A stretch of 64,000 bases of DNA, from positions 765,001 to 829,000 of the forward strand of contig NZ_JASERT010000001.1 of NCBI RefSeq assembly GCF_030027245.1, in the 5' to 3' direction. The notes below the pieces were generated by a model, which worked only from the letters and a program-made list of their open reading frames with translations, ran no database searches and was not told the origin of the DNA. The stretch's first letter is position 1. Every line of letters begins with the position of its first letter. This document shows positions 54,316 through 61,965 of the stretch, one piece after another. The position numbers and the translations under genes were made by a program. Source of the stretch: Asticcacaulis sp. EMRT-3 (lineage in GTDB: Bacteria > Pseudomonadota > Alphaproteobacteria > Caulobacterales > Caulobacteraceae).

Positions 54316-54953
54316 CTAGTCACAAATATGCTTTTGATCTTCTGTTCCGCCACAGTAACGAGGTAGCGATCAATACCCGCCGTGCGCTGAAACAGCCAGT
54401 AGCAGAGGCACGTAAACTTTTTGGCTTCCTTGGCGAACACTTCCAAACAATTGAACGTGAACAATCAAGTCTATCCCGTAACGTGCGCCTTTCCCTGACC
54501 ACGCGATTTATAAATCATCAGTTTGCGGAACTCATGTTAATCGAGCGTGGTTTACTGCTTGATGCATTCAACTGTTCCAGAGCTGGACTAGAAGCGACTG
54601 CCTTCTATTGGCTTGTGGTAAAAGACTCCTCCGCTGCCGAACACTACGAAGCTGCACGAAGCCTCAAACCTGTGGAGGTACGCAAGCGTCTGGAGGCGCT
54701 GGGCATCGACATCACCCCATTGCGTGACATGTATAGTTTTCAGAGCGAGGTTGCCCATGTTGGCAACAAGTCTGATGGATTACAAATTGATTGGGAAAAG
54801 GGTGCGAGCGGTAGGCTGCTGATTGGTGGCGGTGGAGATCAAACAGTCCAACACGCAATGCTCTTTGGGATGGTCAAGAATGTGTTTCGCTTCGTAAAGC
54901 ACGACGAGGCTTACATAGTACCCGATCTTGACGAACGCTTTCCGGATTTTTGA
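54312..54953 (+). CDS. helical protein of unknown function, cassette gene 2
   Basis: The 213-residue product has no signal or membrane segment and looks mostly helical. The middle (INHQFAELMLIERGLLLDAF, then NCSRAGLEATAFYWLV) and the motif MYSFQSEVAHVGNK recall DUF5677- or AbiV-like proteins, which often carry a Y-S-x-x-S-E-x-x-H stretch and occur in phage-defence neighbourhoods; this is resemblance, not assignment. The ATG overlaps the stop of cassette gene 1 (ATGA), so the two are made together. Base composition is more AT-rich than the flanks. Confidence 0.75.
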   Translation: MTSHKYAFDLLFRHSNEVAINTRRALKQPVAEARKLFGFLGEHFQTIEREQSSLSRNVRLSLTTRFINHQFAELMLIERGLLLDAFNCSRAGLEATAFYWLVVKDSSAAEHYEAARSLKPVEVRKRLEALGIDITPLRDMYSFQSEVAHVGNKSDGLQIDWEKGASGRLLIGGGGDQTVQHAMLFGMVKNVFRFVKHDEAYIVPDLDERFPDF

Positions 54954-54964
54954 GCGCTAATAGC

Positions 54965-55245
54965 GTAGCCGCCACCCATGCCCCACCTGCACGGGTTTCG
55001 CGGCTACAGCCGCCCCGTTGGGCCTACAAGGTACATCAAAATGCAAAGCACCCCTACCGGGCCATGTGCTCCCGGCAGGGGCTATTCGCTAAGGCATAGT
55101 CTCCGGACGGAAAGAAAGCGCCCTCTATGCTGCCGGGGTTGGATTTACGAGGAACTCACCGGCTATTCCTCGGCAGGGCGCGCTTGCACAATGGCCCTGC
55201 ATCCGTCGCTATCAGCGCCGGACTTTCTCGTAGCGGCTTGGCCGC
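54965..55245 (+). ncRNA. candidate structured RNA: six consecutive hairpins
   Basis: Stems visible in order: GTAGCCGC/GCGGCTAC (54965-55007), CCCCT-CCGGG/CCCGG-AGGGG (55051-55081), GCATAG/CTATGC (55094-55130), CGAGGAA/TTCCTCG (55148-55172), GCAGGGC/GCCCTGC (55173-55200) and GCGGC/GCCGC (55233-55245). Such density is not expected by chance in 280 bases. The strand is not fixed by the sequence; plus is assumed from the flanking genes. Confidence 0.45.
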
Positions 55246-55362
55246 AAGGACGTGGGTATCGGATCGGCTGGCTGCTGGTCCGCCAAAAAGGCGTTGATGT
55301 CGCTCATCGCGTCGGCAACCATCTTATCCTGCTGAGGAGCCGCAACAGCTTCCCGGCGCTAT

Positions 55363-55432
55363 GCCCCTCACCCGGTCACCTTCGCCATAGGCTTGGCTCC
55401 CGTCCTCTCCCCGCGAGCAGGGAGAGGGGAAG
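55363..55432. repeat. GC-rich intergenic hairpin repeat, second copy
   Basis: It shares CCCCTCACCCGG and CCTCTCCCC...GGGAGAGGGG with the block at 52791-52921. The two copies bracket the tRNA-Ser and cassette region. Confidence 0.6.
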
Positions 55433-55471
55433 ACTGATTTCACCCAAAACCACCTCACCCAAAAAAAACAG

Positions 55472-55507
55472 TTGACTAGGAAACACTACCCATATAGTTT
55501 CCTAGTC
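55472..55507 (+). promoter_or_regulatory. promoter with overlapping MarR operator
   Basis: A perfect 11-bp inverted repeat, GACTAGGAAAC and GTTTCCTAGTC, lies at 55474-55484 and 55497-55507. TTGACT at 55472 and TATAGT at 55493 form a plausible -35/-10 pair within it (15-base spacer). A repressor bound here would block the promoter of the marR gene that follows. Confidence 0.75.
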
Positions 55508-55513
55508 AATAAA

Positions 55514-55975
55514 GTGGAGTGCCGCATAATCACCATATCTGAACTGACCGAACACACCGGGTTTTGGCTGCGCATGGTATCCAACGCCGTGTCGCAGGAA
55601 TTCTCGCGCAAGGTGGCCGATGAAGGCGTCACGGTAGCGGAATGGGCCTTTATGCGCGCGCTTTACCAAAACCCGGCCTCGCCGTCGGTTTTGGCCGACC
55701 GAATGGGCATGACAAGGGGTGCGATCAGTAAGCTGGCCGACAGGCTGCTGGCGAAAGCTCTGATCGAGCGGACGGAAAATCCGGAAGACAAGCGTGCGCA
55801 CAGCCTGTCCCTGACCGCGCAGGGGCAGCTCAAGGTGCCGGTTCTGGCCGCGTTGGCCGATCAGAATGACGCAGAGTTTTTCGGCGTGCTGACACCAGAC
55901 GACCATAAGGCGCTGGCGCAAATACTCAAAACGCTCGCCGACAGGCGCGCGCTCAAAACCATACCGGTGGACTGA
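55514..55975 (+). CDS. MarR-family transcriptional regulator, probably autoregulated
   Basis: The winged helix of the MarR family is clear (VAEWAFMRALYQNPASPSVLADRMGMTRGAISKLADRL, DNA recognition helix TRGAISKLADRL; wing ERTENPEDKRAHSLSLT). The frame opens at a TTG at 55472, but that codon lies inside the promoter and operator, so I place the start at the GTG at 55514 (153 residues). It is followed by a DUF1398 gene 45 bases downstream, a pairing I have seen in other genomes. The inducer is unknown. Confidence 0.87.
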   Translation: MECRIITISELTEHTGFWLRMVSNAVSQEFSRKVADEGVTVAEWAFMRALYQNPASPSVLADRMGMTRGAISKLADRLLAKALIERTENPEDKRAHSLSLTAQGQLKVPVLAALADQNDAEFFGVLTPDDHKALAQILKTLADRRALKTIPVD

Positions 55976-56020
55976 AACCACCGCGCATTTCTCTTAACCC
56001 TGATACGAAAGGAAACCGCC

Positions 56021-56422
56021 ATGAACGCGGAACGGACTTCTATGGCCAAAATTTGCCTGCGGGCGGCCCATGATCAAAGCCTGAGCTTCCCGGAGATTGT
56101 CGGCAAGCTGATAGAGGCGGGCTTTGAAGGCTATATGGTCGATTATCGCAGCCAGGCCCAGACCTATTATCTGCCCGATGGCGACCACGTCACGCTGGAC
56201 ATGGAAGCCTATGACGGGCGCGTCGCGCCAAAGTTTGATGCCGCCGAAGTGGAGCGATGCGTGCGGTGGGCGCAGGCCAACCCCGCCGATTACAGCTATG
56301 TCGGCTTTTGTGAAAAGGTAAAGGCTGCCGGATGCGCGGGGTACATTGTCTCGTTCCTCGGCCGCCGTGTGGTCTATTTCGGCCGCACCGCCGAAACCCA
56401 TGTCGAGCACTTTCCCCAGTGA
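56021..56422 (+). CDS. DUF1398 family protein
   Basis: The 133 residues show the DUF1398 (YbcV-like) pattern: LSFPEIVGKLIEAGFEGYMVDY, then QAQTYYLPDGDHVTLDM, and a second half with FCEKVKAAGCAGYIVSFLGRRVVYFGR. The molecular role of the family is unknown. AAAGGA lies about eight bases before the ATG at 56021; a second ATG (56042) is possible. It is probably transcribed with the marR gene in front and under the same operator. Confidence 0.85.
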   Translation: MNAERTSMAKICLRAAHDQSLSFPEIVGKLIEAGFEGYMVDYRSQAQTYYLPDGDHVTLDMEAYDGRVAPKFDAAEVERCVRWAQANPADYSYVGFCEKVKAAGCAGYIVSFLGRRVVYFGRTAETHVEHFPQ

Positions 56423-56507
56423 CCGTCCTGTGACAACGCCCCCTGCTTATCCGGTTGGCAAATCAGGCGGCCTGCCCTATCAATGACGGATAAGCGGGGG
56501 GATCAGC

Positions 56508-57860
56508 ATGGCGTCAGACCGGAATACGAACGCGGCACGGCAGGTCAGCTTCCCAACGATGCTGGCCTTTATCGGGCCGTGCGTGCCGTTCGCGGCGCTG
56601 GGCCTGCCGCTGGTCGTCAATCTGCCCGAATATTACGGCACCACACTGGGCCTCGGCGCTGTGGTCGGCGTGGTGTTTTTCGTGGTGCGCTGCTTCGATA
56701 TATTGGTTGATCCCATCATTGGTTACTGGATGGACCGCACGCGCTCGAAACTGGGCCGGTTCAAGCTGTGGATGCTGATCTGCCTGCCGATACTGGTGAT
56801 CAGTACGGGCTTTATCTTTCTGGCGCGTGGGGCTGTGTCGCCCGGCTATCTCGGCGGCTGGCTGTTCGCGCTCTATGTCGGTTTTTCCATCGCGGCGCTC
56901 AGTCAGGCCAGTTGGGGCAGCGTGCTGTCCACCGATTATAATGAGCGGTCGCGCATCTTCGCCTGGTGGCAGGTCGGTAATATCGCCGGCATCATCTGCG
57001 TGGCGCTGATCCCGGTCATCGTCAATACCAAGCTGCACTATTCTTACGCCACCGCCGTGCAGATCATGGGGCTGTTCATCATGATCGCCCTGCCGGTGAT
57101 GATCGGGCTGGCCCTGTGGATCGTGCCGGAGCGCGTGTCGAATGCTGATACCCACGATCTGCGTCTGTCGCACTATTTCGACATGCTGAAGCGCAAGAAT
57201 GTGCGCTGCATCCTGTGGGCTGATCTGTTCATGGGGCTGGCGCCGGGGGTGATGGCCGCCCTCTTCTTCTATTTCTTCGAGGAAACGCGCGGCCTGCATC
57301 GTGAGCAGAGCAATGTGGCCATGTTCCTCTATTTCGTGGCTGGAATTGTAGGCGCGCCGATCTGGGTGATGATGGCCAGGCGGCTCAACAAGCACGTCAC
57401 CCTGATTATTTCGAGCCTGATCTTCGCGGCGCTTTATGCAGCGATGGCGTTTGTGCCCGCCCATAATGCGCCGGTGGCCATGATCATGACGTTTCTGAAC
57501 GGCGTGCCTTATGCGGCCTCATTATTGCTGACCCGCGCCCTGATGGCCGACATTGGCGATGAGGTGCTGCATGAAACCGGTCATGATCACAAGGGCACGC
57601 TGATGGCCATATTATCGGCCACCACCAAGATCGGCTATGCGTTTTCGGTGCTGACCATATCGGTGCTGGGCTGGCTGGGCTTTAATGTGAAAATGCCCGC
57701 CATGAGCCCGCATGGCGCACTGATCTGGGTGCAGGTGTTTTTCATCGGCCTGCCCGTGCTGTTTCTTTTGCTGGGCGCCTATGCGATGAAGGATTACGAT
57801 CTGTCGCCGGAGAAACACCGGCGGATTCTCGATGAGCTGATGCAAAGGGATGTGCTGTGA
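56508..57860 (+). CDS. MFS sugar:cation symporter (GPH/MelB family)
   Basis: The 450-residue protein has 12 hydrophobic segments and the glycoside-pentoside-hexuronide signature VRCFDILVDPIIGYWMDRTRSKLGRFKLWM near residues 55-85, with the acidic pair used in cation binding. Such carriers import oligosaccharides or glycosides with Na+ or H+. The substrate cannot be read from the sequence. GGGGGGATCAGC precedes the ATG. It overlaps mazG by four bases, an unusual partner, so co-transcription may be incidental. Confidence 0.88.
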   Translation: MASDRNTNAARQVSFPTMLAFIGPCVPFAALGLPLVVNLPEYYGTTLGLGAVVGVVFFVVRCFDILVDPIIGYWMDRTRSKLGRFKLWMLICLPILVISTGFIFLARGAVSPGYLGGWLFALYVGFSIAALSQASWGSVLSTDYNERSRIFAWWQVGNIAGIICVALIPVIVNTKLHYSYATAVQIMGLFIMIALPVMIGLALWIVPERVSNADTHDLRLSHYFDMLKRKNVRCILWADLFMGLAPGVMAALFFYFFEETRGLHREQSNVAMFLYFVAGIVGAPIWVMMARRLNKHVTLIISSLIFAALYAAMAFVPAHNAPVAMIMTFLNGVPYAASLLLTRALMADIGDEVLHETGHDHKGTLMAILSATTKIGYAFSVLTISVLGWLGFNVKMPAMSPHGALIWVQVFFIGLPVLFLLLGAYAMKDYDLSPEKHRRILDELMQRDVL

Positions 57861-58642
57861 GTGAGGCGATGGAAGGGCTTTTGCAGGTGATGCGCCGCCT
57901 GCGCGATCCTGAAACCGGCTGCCCGTGGGACCGCCAGCAGACCTTCGATACCATCGCGCCCTATACGGTCGAGGAATCGTATGAGGTGGCCGACGCCATC
58001 CAGCGCAAGGATATGCGCGACCTGAAGGAAGAGCTGGGCGACCTGTTGTTTCAGGTGGTTTTCCATGCCCGTCTGGCCGAAGAGCAAGGGCTGTTCGATT
58101 TCAACGACGTGGCGGCGGGGATGAGCGAAAAACTGGTGCGCCGCCACCCGCATGTCTTCGGCGAGGCCGGTCACCGTTCGGCCGATGAGCAGAACCTGGC
58201 CTGGGAAGCGGTCAAGGCCGAGGAGCGCAAGGCCAAGGACAAGCCGGGTCTGCTCGATGATGTGCCGGTGGGCCTGCCAGCGCTTACCCGCGCTGCCAAG
58301 CTGACCAAACGGGCGGCCCGCGTCGGCTTTGACTGGCCGAGCCTCGATGAGGTGCTCGATAAGCTCGATGAGGAAACGCTGGAACTGAAGGCGGAAATCA
58401 AGGCTGGCGATATGGCCAAGGCGCGCGCCGAACTGGGCGACCTGTTGTTCGTGCTGGCCAATCTGGCGCGCAAGATGGAGGTGGAGCCCGAAGACGCCCT
58501 GCGCCTGACCAATGCCAAGTTTGTGCGCCGTTTTCAGGTGATTGAAGCGGCGCTGGCAGACCGTGGCAAGACGCCCGCGCAGTCCGATCTGGCCGAAATG
58601 GACGCCCTGTGGAATGACGCCAAAACCGCCGAACGCAGCTAA
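57857..58642 (+). CDS. mazG: nucleoside triphosphate pyrophosphohydrolase MazG
   Basis: MazG hydrolyses NTPs to NMPs and removes abnormal nucleotides. Two MazG-like halves are visible. The first has LRDPETGCPWDRQQTFDTI and YEVADAIQRKDMRDLKEELGDLLFQ (the EExxE-type metal site); the second has LDEETLELKAEIKAGDMAKARAELGDLLFVLANLARK. It has 261 residues. In many alphaproteobacteria mazG follows hflX; here the two are about 3.3 kb apart and in opposite orientation. Confidence 0.94.
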   Translation: MSEAMEGLLQVMRRLRDPETGCPWDRQQTFDTIAPYTVEESYEVADAIQRKDMRDLKEELGDLLFQVVFHARLAEEQGLFDFNDVAAGMSEKLVRRHPHVFGEAGHRSADEQNLAWEAVKAEERKAKDKPGLLDDVPVGLPALTRAAKLTKRAARVGFDWPSLDEVLDKLDEETLELKAEIKAGDMAKARAELGDLLFVLANLARKMEVEPEDALRLTNAKFVRRFQVIEAALADRGKTPAQSDLAEMDALWNDAKTAERS

Positions 58643-59156
58643 GGGCTGGCTGGGTCAAAGGCCGAAGCGGCTGCGCAATACGCTGGTCAGCCTGTTGATC
58701 TGCGCCGGTCTGATGGCGGCCTGGTACGTGTCATTGAGCGGACAGGTGATCGCGCCCGATACGCGCATTGTTTATGAGGCGCAGGATTGCGGCGGCGCGT
58801 GTCCGGTTTTCCGGCTGGAGATTACGGCGGATGGCTCGGTGAGTCTGAGCGATGCGACGCAGGTTTATACCTATCGCATCTCGGCCTTCGCCCTGCGCCG
58901 GATTTTGCGCGCCTTTGACCGGACACAGTTCCTGACGCGCGATATCAATGCCTATCTGCCGTCAAGGCCGCCGGTCTGTGACCTGGCTTTGAGTGAAGAT
59001 CACCGCAAGATCAGTCTGCGCCATGCTTGTGGCGCTGACGCACCGGAACTGGCCGATCCCGTGCGCGAACTGGAGGCCGCCACACGTTTCCGTGCCGTGC
59101 TGGCTGGCCATCCGTCTGTGCTGCGGGAACTGCATGTGGTTGTCACGCGAAAATAA
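58614..59156 (+). CDS. membrane-anchored DUF6438-like protein
   Basis: The protein begins with an N-terminal helix (TLVSLLICAGLMAAWYVSL) and continues with a periplasmic domain with QDCGGACPVFRLEITADGSV, the pattern of DUF6438 (a conserved Cys pair followed by a beta-hairpin). Two further Cys lie in VCDLAL and RHACGADAP. The start is uncertain: the ATG at 58614, which overlaps mazG by 29 bases, gives 180 residues; the ATG at 58713 would cut the helix. The function is unknown. Confidence 0.7.
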   Translation: MTPKPPNAAKGWLGQRPKRLRNTLVSLLICAGLMAAWYVSLSGQVIAPDTRIVYEAQDCGGACPVFRLEITADGSVSLSDATQVYTYRISAFALRRILRAFDRTQFLTRDINAYLPSRPPVCDLALSEDHRKISLRHACGADAPELADPVRELEAATRFRAVLAGHPSVLRELHVVVTRK

Positions 59157-59306
59157 TGCTTTCGGATGACAAGTGAAGAGATGTCGCTTGTTAATAGCTA
59201 TCTACATGGTTATCCACTTTCAATCCACAAGCCAAGCACGCTTTCTCTTGCGAATCGCAAGACAATCACGCATCACTTGCGATACGCCACGCAATGAGTA
59301 GCCTCT

Positions 59307-59924
59307 GTGCCCGTCATGAAAAAACCTGCGCCCGTCGGCGGCAAATCGTCGAAAACCGCCAGCCGCGCCAAAAAACCGTCCCTGCCCACCCAGGCGCGGG
59401 TCAAGGCCGCCAAACCTGAGCCGGTGAAAACGCATCGTTCGCTGTGCCCCGTCAATCTGACGCTGGAACGGATCGGCGATAGCTGGTCGATGCTGATCGT
59501 GCGCGATCTGATGCTGCGCGGCCATAACAGCTATCAGGGGTTTTTGCGCTCCGAAGAAAAAATCGCCACCAATATACTGGCTGATCGCCTGATGCGGCTT
59601 GAGCAGAATGGCCTGATCAGCAAGGCCGCCGACCCTTCCGACAAACGGAAATTCATCTATGCCCTGACGGCGCGCGGGGCTGATCTGGCGCCGATCCTCG
59701 TTGAAATGGCGCTCTATGCCATGAAATACGAGGCCATCGTGCATATGCCGAAGGAGATCGTGGCCGAGATGCAGAAAAACCGGCAGGTCTATGCGCAGAA
59801 ACTGGCGCGCAGCTTCACGCCTAAGGTTGCGAAGGCCAGACCTGCCGATAAGCCGGTAGCGGCCAAACAGGCGGTTCAGGATTTCAAGCCGGATTTCTCC
59901 GACGAAACGCTCAGCCTATTCTAG
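59307..59924 (+). CDS. HxlR-family transcriptional regulator
   Basis: This is a winged-helix regulator of the HxlR type: CPVNLTLERIGDSWSMLIVRDLM with the conserved Cys near residue 51, the recognition region SEEKIATNILADRLMRLEQNGLI and the wing DPSDKRKFIYALTARG. An N-terminal tail of about 45 residues rich in Lys, Ala and Pro and a similar C-terminal tail are unusual for the family. The start is GTG at 59307 or ATG at 59316. It converges with the EmrB-type transporter, with a 9-base overlap at the stops. Confidence 0.88.
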   Translation: MPVMKKPAPVGGKSSKTASRAKKPSLPTQARVKAAKPEPVKTHRSLCPVNLTLERIGDSWSMLIVRDLMLRGHNSYQGFLRSEEKIATNILADRLMRLEQNGLISKAADPSDKRKFIYALTARGADLAPILVEMALYAMKYEAIVHMPKEIVAEMQKNRQVYAQKLARSFTPKVAKARPADKPVAAKQAVQDFKPDFSDETLSLF

Positions 59925-61460
59925 CGCGGCCATTTCGAGGTGGGAATCATCATTCGACGCGGCCTTTTTCTTCGGGGCCTTGATGACCAGCAGCAGCGGC
60001 ATGGCCAGCAGGGTCAGGATCATCATCAGCCAGAAATTATCGATATAGGCGATCATGCTGGCCTGACGGGTGACTTCGCCATTCAGCCCCACCAAGCCGC
60101 TGGTATTTTCGATCAGGCGAGGATGATTGGCGGTGATATTGGCCACGATGCCGGAATGGGCCTTCTGGGTATTGCTGACCTGAAGCGCCTGCACCATAGC
60201 GATGCCGATCGATGAGCCGATATTGCGCACCAGGCTGTAGATCGAGGTGCCATCGGGGCGCAAATCGCCCGGCAGGGTGGCGAAGGTGGCGGCGGACAGC
60301 GGCACGAAGACCAGCCCCAGACCAAAGCCCTGAATGATCGACGGGATGACGACGGCGCGCTGCGAGGTATCGACCGTATAGCCGCACATCATCCACAGGG
60401 TTAGGGCGGTCAGGCCAAAGCCGACAGCCAGGATCAGGCGCAGATCCACCTTGCCCACCATGCGCCCGACGATCATCATGGCCAGCATGGTGCCAAGCCC
60501 GCTCGGTGCGGTGATCAGCCCGGCATAGAGGGCGGTATAGCCCATCAGACCCTGCAACATCGACGGCAGCAGGGCGCGCGTGGCGAACAAAACCATCCCG
60601 ACGATGAAGATGAACAGAAGCCCGGTCAGGAAGTTGCGGTTCATCAGCAGGCGGTAGTTGAAAAACGTGCTGCCCGCCGGTTTGGTGGCCGTATGGATGA
60701 TGAAAAAACCGAGGCTGATAAAGCAGACGGCGGCTTCGATGCAGGTTTCGGCCGAATTGAACCAGTCGTTCTGCTGGCCGCGATCAAGCAGCAATTGCAG
60801 CGCACCAATGGTCAGGCTGAGGCAGGTGAAACCCAGTACGTCGAAGCGGATTTTACGCTGTGCGAACTGGTGCGGAATGAATTTGAGAATACCAAAGAAG
60901 GCCGCCGCGCCAATCGGCACATTGATGAAGAAGCACCAGCGCCAGTCATAGGCGTCGGTCAGCCAGCCGCCGAGCGTCGGGCCGAGGATGGGGCCCACCA
61001 TGACCCCCATGCCCCACACCGCCATAGCCGAGCCGTGCTTTTCGCGCGGATTGATGTCGAGCAGGGTCGATTGCGACAGCGGCACGAGTGCCGCGCCGAA
61101 AACGCCCTGAAGCAATCGCGCCCCGACGATTTCGGCCAGAGAACCCGAAACGCCGCAGAGCATCGAGGCCACGGTGAAACCGAAAATAGAAACGAGAAAA
61201 ACCTGTTTCTGGCCGAAACGATCCGACAGCCAGCCGGTCATCGGGGTAGCAATGGCCGTGGCCACGATAAACGAGGTCAGAACCCAGGTGATCTGATCCT
61301 GAGAGGCATTGAGCGAACCCTGCATGTGCGGCAGGGCCACATTGGCAATGGTGCCGTCAATCGATACGATCAGCGTGGCCAGCATGATCGCAATCGTGAT
61401 CATCGGACGGTTGATGTCCGTGCGCTGCGGCTCGTCGGCAGTCGTGGTTACGCCACTCAT
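59916..61460 (-). CDS. DHA2-family (EmrB-like) drug:H+ antiporter
   Basis: The 514 residues show 14 hydrophobic helices and the DHA2 motifs: IVSIDGTIANVALPHMQGSL (motif D1), GWLSDRFGQKQVFL (motif A) and AVWGMGVMVGPILGPTLGGW (motif C). EmrB-type pumps work with a periplasmic EmrA adaptor in Gram-negatives; no emrA is next to it. The marR gene upstream overlaps it by one base and most likely controls it. Confidence 0.92.
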   Translation of the reverse strand: MSGVTTTADEPQRTDINRPMITIAIMLATLIVSIDGTIANVALPHMQGSLNASQDQITWVLTSFIVATAIATPMTGWLSDRFGQKQVFLVSIFGFTVASMLCGVSGSLAEIVGARLLQGVFGAALVPLSQSTLLDINPREKHGSAMAVWGMGVMVGPILGPTLGGWLTDAYDWRWCFFINVPIGAAAFFGILKFIPHQFAQRKIRFDVLGFTCLSLTIGALQLLLDRGQQNDWFNSAETCIEAAVCFISLGFFIIHTATKPAGSTFFNYRLLMNRNFLTGLLFIFIVGMVLFATRALLPSMLQGLMGYTALYAGLITAPSGLGTMLAMMIVGRMVGKVDLRLILAVGFGLTALTLWMMCGYTVDTSQRAVVIPSIIQGFGLGLVFVPLSAATFATLPGDLRPDGTSIYSLVRNIGSSIGIAMVQALQVSNTQKAHSGIVANITANHPRLIENTSGLVGLNGEVTRQASMIAYIDNFWLMMILTLLAMPLLLVIKAPKKKAASNDDSHLEMAALE

Positions 61461-61888
61461 CAGGAATTCTCTATAAGATTTTGTAATTGTTCGAGTATAT
61501 CGGTTGTCATGGCCAGCTTTTGCGGATCGATCCCGCTCAGAAGCTGGCCACGCATATCTTCGGCCTTGCCGCGCACCTTGCTGTAAACGCCCTGTCCGGC
61601 TCCGGTCAGTTCGAGGTGCTTGACGCGACGGTCGCTTTCACAAACGCTGCGCGTTACCAGCCCGGCCTTTTCCAGCTTATCGACGGTCGAAACCACGGTG
61701 GCGGCTTCGACGGACAAAAGCGACGCCAGTTCGCTTTGCGACAGGGGCGCATCGGCCTTGGCGATATAGGCGATGGCCAACCAGCCCGACTGTGAAATGC
61801 CAAGATCCTTCATGCGCCGATCCAGCGCCGCGCGCCACAGGCGGGCGGTGTTGTGCAGGGCATGAGAAAAACGTTCTTCGGGCGACAT
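61460..61888 (-). CDS. MarR-family regulator of the adjacent efflux pump
   Basis: The MarR winged helix is recognisable: GISQSGWLAIAYIAKADAPLSQSELASLL, the recognition helix VEAATVVSTVDKLEKAGLV and the wing CESDRRVKHLELTGAG. I take the ATG at 61888 (142 residues); the ATG at 61921 lies inside a palindrome that looks like its own operator. Its stop overlaps the start of the transporter, so the pump and repressor form one operon, a classic arrangement. Confidence 0.88.
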   Translation of the reverse strand: MSPEERFSHALHNTARLWRAALDRRMKDLGISQSGWLAIAYIAKADAPLSQSELASLLSVEAATVVSTVDKLEKAGLVTRSVCESDRRVKHLELTGAGQGVYSKVRGKAEDMRGQLLSGIDPQKLAMTTDILEQLQNLIENS

Positions 61889-61902
61889 GATGAGCTGGCT
61901 AA

Positions 61903-61920
61903 TAGTTAGACATCTAACCA
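61903..61920 (-). promoter_or_regulatory. palindromic operator candidate of the marR-efflux operon
   Basis: GTTAG-ACAT-CTAAC forms a perfect 5-bp inverted repeat (61905-61918), just upstream of the marR start. Its position fits autorepression by the MarR protein encoded behind it. Confidence 0.6.
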
Positions 61921-61965
61921 TCTAGCTCTGTTTGAGGCGTGCGGCAAGTCCTGCAACAAAAAGAT

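Larger units (their letters stand above)
54954..55513. other. 560-base region with a hairpin series, no convincing gene
   Basis: Six stem-loops follow each other between 54965 and 55245; a GC-rich intergenic repeat is at 55363-55432 and a MarR operator at 55474-55507. One 165-codon frame crosses the hairpins, but its composition (many Arg, Pro, Cys and Trp) does not look like protein. Confidence 0.6.

Noticed and set aside
53444..55287. GTCCGCCAA at the tRNA-Ser 3' end and again at 55279 as a possible att pair
   Set aside because: Nine bases are too few, no integrase gene lies between, and the second site is within the hairpin region; treated as chance.
54978..55475. 165-codon reading frame across the hairpin array
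   Set aside because: Its composition is rich in Arg, Pro, Trp and Cys, it crosses six perfect stems and a GC-rich intergenic repeat, and it has no ribosome site. Structured RNA explains it better.
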